This document shows positions 59,501 through 64,000 of a stretch of DNA of 64,000 nucleotides, one piece after another. Location of the stretch: positions 1 through 64,000 of the forward strand of contig DATAUD010000106.1 in the NCBI GenBank assembly GCA_036268455.1, written 5' to 3'. A model generated the notes under the pieces. That model was not told where the DNA came from. It worked only from the letters and a program-made list of their open reading frames with translations, and did no database searches. How positions within the stretch are numbered: the first letter of the stretch is position 1; each line of letters begins with the position of its first letter. The stretch comes from DATAUD01 sp036268455 (GTDB lineage Bacteria > Verrucomicrobiota > Verrucomicrobiia > Limisphaerales > Palsa-1400). A program made the position numbers and the translations under genes.

Positions 59501-62500
59501 GTCCTCCATTAACGTGCCACCGCGCCGATTTCCATTGGCATAGACAGCGACGAAACGGCGATAGCCCCAGGGCACGCCTAACGCGCGCATGAATGACCAA
59601 GTCGTTTGCTCGCGTTGCAAGCTTAGGTCGTCTCCGGGATCGTTGCCTGGCTGGTGGATTTTATTGAAACTGGTCGCGCCCAAAAACTTGTCATCGTCGG
59701 GAAAGTCCAAATCATAAGCGCAGAGGTTGCCGACCGGGCTGTTGAATTCCTGGTGAAAGGGACTGCCGGAGTAATGGCCAAGCGCGTTGTAAATGATCCG
59801 GTTGTTATCGTAAACGAAGGTGAAGTCGTTCCCTTCGTTACTCAAATCAGCCAGATTGGCCCAGCGCGTGACATTGGTCTGCGTCAACCAAATATGATAC
59901 ACGCCGAAGCTGCCGCCCGGATTGCCGTCGCCGAACATCACGACGCATTCGCGCGCGGGTGAATTGTCAGTCAGCAGCGCGGGAAAGCGCGTCGAAGCGC
60001 CCAGATTGTCCACGGCGGAAATGTAAAACCCGACGATGGTGTTGGATGCCTGTCCTGGAATGGTCGCGCTGTAAATGCCGTCGTGGGCAATCCCATCGCC
60101 GCCCGTTCCGTCATCCTTCATAGTCACGCTGGTGTAAGCGCTGCCGGGATCAATTCGATAATAAAGCGTCAAGCCTTGAACGCCGTCGGGATCTTGCGCA
60201 TGCGTTGTGACGACGATGGACTGATTGGCCGCAGGCACCGCCGGCGAATGACTCACCAGGTACACGGCGGGGCCGTCATTGGTAATGAGCGTGCTATTGG
60301 GCGCGCCGGGCGTGCCGAGATTGGTGGGAACGGGCAAAACCGCCGTCGCTTCGAGCCAGTTGCCGTTGAGGCGAAAGTCAGGCTCTGGAGTGCCATGAAT
60401 CCACCGGGCCATGTAACTCAAAGTGACGGTGTCGCCCGCCGCCATGTTATTGGCGTTGAGATCAACCTCGCAGGAATTCTCCGCCGGCCAGAGTTTATCG
60501 CTGCTCCGAATGTGCAGGCAGTAACTGCTGTCGTAACCGGGGCTATCCAGGCTCGACCGAACATGGCTTCCTTGAAATGACCAATCGCCAACGCCCGTTT
60601 CAAAAGTAGAATTTTCAACGCAGTTTGTCCCCTGCCAAAGCACTTGAACATTATCCGCCAGACATTCGCCCGCATCCAAAATGCCAATTTGCGCATGTTC
60701 AATGCCGGACTCGTAATTCGCGCCGTTGTCGAGTACGCCAGTGTTCTGAACCAAAACCCAGGTCGATTTATGGGATTCATCGCTATCCGCCCAATTGGCG
60801 GCCAAACGATGGTTGCTGTGAGGGTCAATCAATTCCAAACTGCTGCCGCCGCCGGATGACCATTGTCCCCAGCGACCGCCGGTTCCGTAGGTCACCTCGT
60901 CTTCGACGACGTAAATCGTATTGGTGCCGTACAGCGATTCCGGCATGGATAGCGCGACGCGCTCGCCGTCATGCGACAATTTGCCGGAATAATTTCCATA
61001 GGTGATGGCGGCGTTGAGATTCGGATAATTGGACAACAACTCAGCCGTATTCTTCCCCACAACGACATAGCCATTCGGAGCGATGCTGGCGTTCGGCGGA
61101 AAAATAAACGTCACACCGGCGGTAAACTGCCAGTTGGACAGGCTGACAGCATTCGTACCCTGGTTGTAGAGTTCGATATATTGATCGTCGTCGTCGCCGC
61201 TGATCGGGTCGTACATCAATTCGTTGATGACGATATTGCCAATCAAAATGGGGCTGTTGTTCGTCCCCGGTGTCAACGATTGCAATGGGTAGAAGTCATT
61301 CGCTCCGTCCGGCCATCGGCCACAGGAGACACCGTTCCCCTGCCCTTCAAACTGCACCGCATCGAGCACACGGCTGCCATCGGGCTTTATGAAATAAATC
61401 GTGTCTCCAGCGGGATTCAGGTTGAAGCCGAGCGAAGCGTCGAAGGAAAGAAATCCCGCCGGGCCAATTGTAGTCCCCTGGGGAATCACAAATTGGTTGG
61501 TGGTCGAATCGTCAGTCAGAATGCACCCCGAAAGATCGACGGTTTGCGGGCTGTGATTGTAGAGTTCAAGAAACGCCGGCACCGCCGGATTCTCGGAATG
61601 CGCCAGTATCTCGTTGATGACGACATTGCGCAACGGGCTTGGATGGAACGATTCCATTTGCCCCGGTGAGCCGCCGACGATGTCGCTGATGGCCCACGCG
61701 CGGGGATCGCCTTCGCCGTAACTCGGATTGGCCAGGACAATGGAGTGGCCCGTCCCATCGGAAGCCACCGGCCACGGATAAGCGTCCGTATAGGGGACTG
61801 TCAATAGAACGGAGCCGTGTTCATCGATCAATTGCAAAGTTTCCGAATGCTTAAGGCTGCCATTGTACGGCCCCATCACGTTGGTGATTCCGTACACGTT
61901 TTGAATGCTGCCCGGCGACGCCGCCACAACCACAAATCCTCCGCCCGCAATGACGGTGTTGGGCGGGAAGGTATAATTCATATCCGCGCACACGATTTGA
62001 TAGGAACTGACGTCCTGAAACCACGGGTTGGAATTGTAAAGCTCCACGAACTCACAATCGTTGGTGTCACCGCGCGGAGCGGGTTTCCACATGATTTCCG
62101 AGAACACGATCGGCGTTGTGCGGCTGCACGACGCGAGCGGTTCGTAAGGATAAGCCACTGTCCCGACGACCGCGTTGGCGGGCGTATTGGTGATCTCAAG
62201 GAATTGCGCCGTCACCATTTGGTTGGATTCATCGCTGTCAACAGCAAAGCCGAGGTAAAGTTGGTTGGACATCGCAATGGTCTGGCTGGCCAGGAGCGTC
62301 CAGGTTTGCCCGTCGTAACTGGCAAAACCGCTGAAAACGTTGCCAACTCGATTAAGGCGCAACCAGGTGTTCGGGTAGTTGTCCGGGAAACTTCCGGCGG
62401 ATTGGTTGGCGCTTCCGGCGGGGTTGCGCCATTCAAAGAAACATCCGTTGATAACGGGCGTCGCCAGCGATGCGGCAAAGCGCCCGCCGGGAGCCAGCGA

Positions 62501-64000
62501 TTCACGGGCCATTAACCCCGCCTTCGCCCAAGTGTCCGAAAGGCTCAAGCCCGCCAAACGCACGGCTATATCAAAATTGCCCGAAACTGTCTTGTAACTG
62601 AACTCGAATTGATCATTGGTCCCGCCAATGGCCGTGCCCGCGCCGGTAATCGTCAGTCCATTGGTCGCGACGACCTGCCCTCCACCGGCAGGCGAATTGC
62701 CAACCCCCGCCGGCTGATAGACGCTGGCAATAAAGCCGACCTGGGAATTGGGCGCGATGATATTTCCTCCGGCCGTTTGATCGATCAAATTATTGACGGT
62801 CACGACATAGAAACTTTGATCGGTCATTGCGTTGATCGACAGCACCACGTTGCTCTGAGATGAATCCTGCGCCGCGCTCAATATGGCGAGGGCGCCGTTC
62901 GGGCCGGTGATGGAATAATTCGCTGTATTGGTGGCCGTTGCCGCGGCCATGCGCTTTGAGAAACTGACTACGACTTGTGTCAAACCCAGCGATTGCGCGC
63001 CGAAAAGAATGGGCAGGTTGGCGTCCGCCACGACCGTCAAGACCGCCACCGCGCTGGTCACACTATAATTGACGTTGCTGATCACATTGGACGCCACCAC
63101 TGACACTTGCGCAGCGTTGTAGGCGAGTGGGACGGATGGAATGGTGTAGGTGGAATTCGTCGCCCCAGGGACCGGCGCTCCATTGAGGTACCACTGCAAC
63201 GCAGGGTAAGGATTTCCCAGCGCTTCCGCGCTGAATGCCACTTCGTTGAGTTCGAGAACAGTGGTGTTCGAAGGCTGGCTTAGGAAATAAGGCGACTCGG
63301 GTGGCGCCAGCAAACCGCTGACAGCGTAAATAGCCGTGGAGTTTGCCGATTCGGCCTGCCCCAAAACCAGGCTGGCCAGCGGCTTGTTGCTCATACCAAG
63401 CAACGCGGCGAGGTTGATCGTGGATTGATAAAATCGCGGGTTGCTCGGCCCTCCGTTGGTCAAGCCGCTGACAAGGTTTATGCGGTCCATGCCCGCGAGG
63501 GCGTAGGGAGTGTTGTTGAACCAATCCGGCGCGCTGTACGTCGTCAACACCGAAGAACCGTCGGTGAAATTGAGCGTCAGAGAGGCCGTGCCAGTCGCAG
63601 TGCCATTGCCGGAATTCGCCAGTATCGCAAGGCTCTGGTACACCGCCGGTGCAGTAACCGTCAACGTCCCGGAACTGATTCCAGTGTCGCTGCTGAGAAT
63701 GAGCGCGTTTTTGGTGGTATAAGGTTGAAATTGAAATAACGTTCCATCCACGTCGCTGAGGAAAGTGCCGGAAGATGGCAGCCCATAGGTGGTGCCGGGC
63801 AACCCGCTTTCGTAATACGCAGTCCCCTCTCCGGCGTTCATCTCAACCGCGTAATTGGTATAAGGCGGACCTGCGGCGGTGTTTTCAATCACCACATCTT
63901 CATTGTAACCGGTGACAGCGATCGGCGTCATGATTTGGCTCAATGGTTCGCCGCTCACCGCGTAGATCGCCGTGGCGCCGGACAGGCCGGACTCAATCCC
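56531..64000 (-). CDS. Giant secreted CotH/lamin-tail-domain protein, N-terminus outside the window
   Basis: The frame is open from 56531 to the right edge (at least 2489 residues), and the extra bases past 63958 read GIESGLSGATAIYAVSG, so the true start lies outside. Visible in order from the N side: Ig-like regions (ALQWYLNGAPVPGATNS), a DUF1349-like domain (DTWAKAGLMARESLAPGG), three lamin-tail domains (VFSEIMWKPAPRGDTNDCEF; VINEILAHSENPAVPAFLEL; VINELMYDPISGDDDDQYIE), a CotH kinase-like domain (RRGGTLMEDAQVPDSDMVKQ, LMPWDLNIDLGG), two more lamin-tail domains, and a C-terminal module ending QFYRLVVLPPAS. CotH-like domains resemble protein or lipid kinases; here probably extracellular. Confidence 0.85.
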   Translation of the reverse strand, partial: GIESGLSGATAIYAVSGEPLSQIMTPIAVTGYNEDVVIENTAAGPPYTNYAVEMNAGEGTAYYESGLPGTTYGLPSSGTFLSDVDGTLFQFQPYTTKNALILSSDTGISSGTLTVTAPAVYQSLAILANSGNGTATGTASLTLNFTDGSSVLTTYSAPDWFNNTPYALAGMDRINLVSGLTNGGPSNPRFYQSTINLAALLGMSNKPLASLVLGQAESANSTAIYAVSGLLAPPESPYFLSQPSNTTVLELNEVAFSAEALGNPYPALQWYLNGAPVPGATNSTYTIPSVPLAYNAAQVSVVASNVISNVNYSVTSAVAVLTVVADANLPILFGAQSLGLTQVVVSFSKRMAAATATNTANYSITGPNGALAILSAAQDSSQSNVVLSINAMTDQSFYVVTVNNLIDQTAGGNIIAPNSQVGFIASVYQPAGVGNSPAGGGQVVATNGLTITGAGTAIGGTNDQFEFSYKTVSGNFDIAVRLAGLSLSDTWAKAGLMARESLAPGGRFAASLATPVINGCFFEWRNPAGSANQSAGSFPDNYPNTWLRLNRVGNVFSGFASYDGQTWTLLASQTIAMSNQLYLGFAVDSDESNQMVTAQFLEITNTPANAVVGTVAYPYEPLASCSRTTPIVFSEIMWKPAPRGDTNDCEFVELYNSNPWFQDVSSYQIVCADMNYTFPPNTVIAGGGFVVVAASPGSIQNVYGITNVMGPYNGSLKHSETLQLIDEHGSVLLTVPYTDAYPWPVASDGTGHSIVLANPSYGEGDPRAWAISDIVGGSPGQMESFHPSPLRNVVINEILAHSENPAVPAFLELYNHSPQTVDLSGCILTDDSTTNQFVIPQGTTIGPAGFLSFDASLGFNLNPAGDTIYFIKPDGSRVLDAVQFEGQGNGVSCGRWPDGANDFYPLQSLTPGTNNSPILIGNIVINELMYDPISGDDDDQYIELYNQGTNAVSLSNWQFTAGVTFIFPPNASIAPNGYVVVGKNTAELLSNYPNLNAAITYGNYSGKLSHDGERVALSMPESLYGTNTIYVVEDEVTYGTGGRWGQWSSGGGSSLELIDPHSNHRLAANWADSDESHKSTWVLVQNTGVLDNGANYESGIEHAQIGILDAGECLADNVQVLWQGTNCVENSTFETGVGDWSFQGSHVRSSLDSPGYDSSYCLHIRSSDKLWPAENSCEVDLNANNMAAGDTVTLSYMARWIHGTPEPDFRLNGNWLEATAVLPVPTNLGTPGAPNSTLITNDGPAVYLVSHSPAVPAANQSIVVTTHAQDPDGVQGLTLYYRIDPGSAYTSVTMKDDGTGGDGIAHDGIYSATIPGQASNTIVGFYISAVDNLGASTRFPALLTDNSPARECVVMFGDGNPGGSFGVYHIWLTQTNVTRWANLADLSNEGNDFTFVYDNNRIIYNALGHYSGSPFHQEFNSPVGNLCAYDLDFPDDDKFLGATSFNKIHQPGNDPGDDLSLQREQTTWSFMRALGVPWGYRRFVAVYANGNRRGGTLMEDAQVPDSDMVKQYFPNDTGGFLYKMQPWFEFAPFPSTYKIGDTPEAYCYLLPFDTTGEVKKPARYRYNFEIRRTPDTFSDFTNVFSLVDAANSSASANYAANMENMADMEEWMRTFAANHAAGNIDSFGTEISQNMYGYIGVAGTKYTLMPWDLNIDLGGPQSLAPGQNLLQYDSNDPNMGQIYQTPAFLRMYWRAQQELVNGPLNINLTTGPLMNAKYNTFVANGLNVENPNTAILPWIASAQSSISEQLAAVNATNFEVNPTVVVSNDVAYVTGTAPVAVETVWLNGEAWPVTWTTLTNWSIAVTLRAGTNQFNVVGVNMQSQPIAGDSGNAFVVYNGTIPSPVGKIVINEIMYDPVVPDADFIELYNNSSNTTFNLSGWQIPAVAYTFSNGASIGPNAFLVLAANQAAYAGAYGVTNTLFDVFPGTLQPGQLLALSQPGGTSNSVVAEAQFDSVLPWPTNASGTGYSLQLIDPHQDNWRVGNWASQTATPDATNLVAASRVPFQTLWLNEVEPENLTGITNSAGEREPWIELYNPSSNTVSLDGLYLSDNYTNFGQWAFPSNDVINAGQFLVIFADGQTNLSTASQPHTSFVLPGISGSLAFSRLTNAQWQVLDYLNYTNLSANYSYGSFPDGQSFVRQVFAQPTPGAPNDGSSLPPPSFVPYLTAGSVYAQNFDSLPDPGSTSVDSGNPVTVDGVTYSLSNPYDFAFPTSASGVNGGLGISALTGWYGLANPTASVGVRFGATDGDQTTGGQISFGLPNSSNRALGLLATSTTGYTAFGAKLINGTGQALKYINLQVTGEIWRQSNLPKTLEFYYFVDPSATNFFSTSATAFLPALNVSFPTIANDVGGAAVDGTATNNEESLAVVNQPITNWPPGGALWLVWEMAGATGKSQGLAIDNLSFSAKAQAALNAVSMTAQASPTNVVLTWPGVIGQTYQVQYKTNLTDSAWLPLNAPVSGNGASLSFTNSPGNTSQQFYRLVVLPPAS

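Overview
The window looks like a chromosomal segment from a member of the Verrucomicrobiota, probably a soil or freshwater relative of Pedosphaera. This is inferred from GC-rich coding sequence, a Bat/MoxR operon, many large secreted proteins with verrucomicrobial-type C-terminal modules, a Ycf46-type AAA ATPase and an RRM protein. No rRNA, tRNA or CRISPR array was found. Genes are dense and mostly intact. The mobile or decaying parts are an insertion-sequence end at the left edge and a few small accessory genes.

Layout. 1-374: right end of an IS5-family element that cut off an Mrr_N-like winged-helix gene. 681-3022: secreted protein plus Ycf46-like ATPase. 3030-4088: DAHP synthase (minus). 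4126-9871: Bat operon on the minus strand (moxR, DUF58, membrane protein, batA-like, batB-TPR fusion, Gln/Lys-rich protein). 9985-10470: small two-gene pair that looks like a toxin-antitoxin module. 10495-17422: minus-strand translation operon nusA-infB-rbfA-nrnA-truB-ribF with a good promoter, an intrinsic terminator in the leader and a 13-copy 10-bp tandem repeat just upstream. 18004-19119: pseudopilin and two small lipoproteins. 19167-21167: recG. 21228-24789: small plus-strand genes (Cys-containing protein, AsmA-like protein, XRE-type regulator, HEAT-repeat protein). 24958-29361: RCC1 propeller protein and SWIM-SNF2 helicase. 29548-35436: complete tripartite RND efflux system. 35438-38627: guanine deaminase, phosphoesterase, GH26 hydrolase (minus). 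38969-42932: unknown secreted protein, infA, RRM protein, a frameshifted GNAT gene, a TIGR03067-like lipoprotein and a small protein. 42994-45882: sugar dehydrogenase-cytochrome c fusion. 45890-52874: three overlapping minus-strand genes encoding two VWA membrane proteins around an ABC permease-NHL propeller fusion. 52958-53508: DUF433/DUF5615 toxin-antitoxin pair. 53573-55027: DUF5009 membrane protein. 55355-55854: two-gene module, second gene frameshifted, flanked by 32-bp direct repeats. 56036-56518: cupin. 56531 to the right edge: a giant secreted CotH/lamin-tail protein that runs off the window.

How the parts relate. The nusA operon and infA are core translation and transcription genes. 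The two VWA-rich clusters (4.1-9.9 kb and 45.9-52.9 kb) are both envelope-associated; the first is a standard Bat operon, while the second couples VWA proteins to a transport permease carrying an extracytoplasmic propeller and is the best candidate for an undescribed system. The secreted proteins (RCC1, GH26, sugar dehydrogenase, CotH/lamin-tail) share domains, including a C-terminal module ending in a YYRL/FYRL-like motif that may serve export or anchoring.
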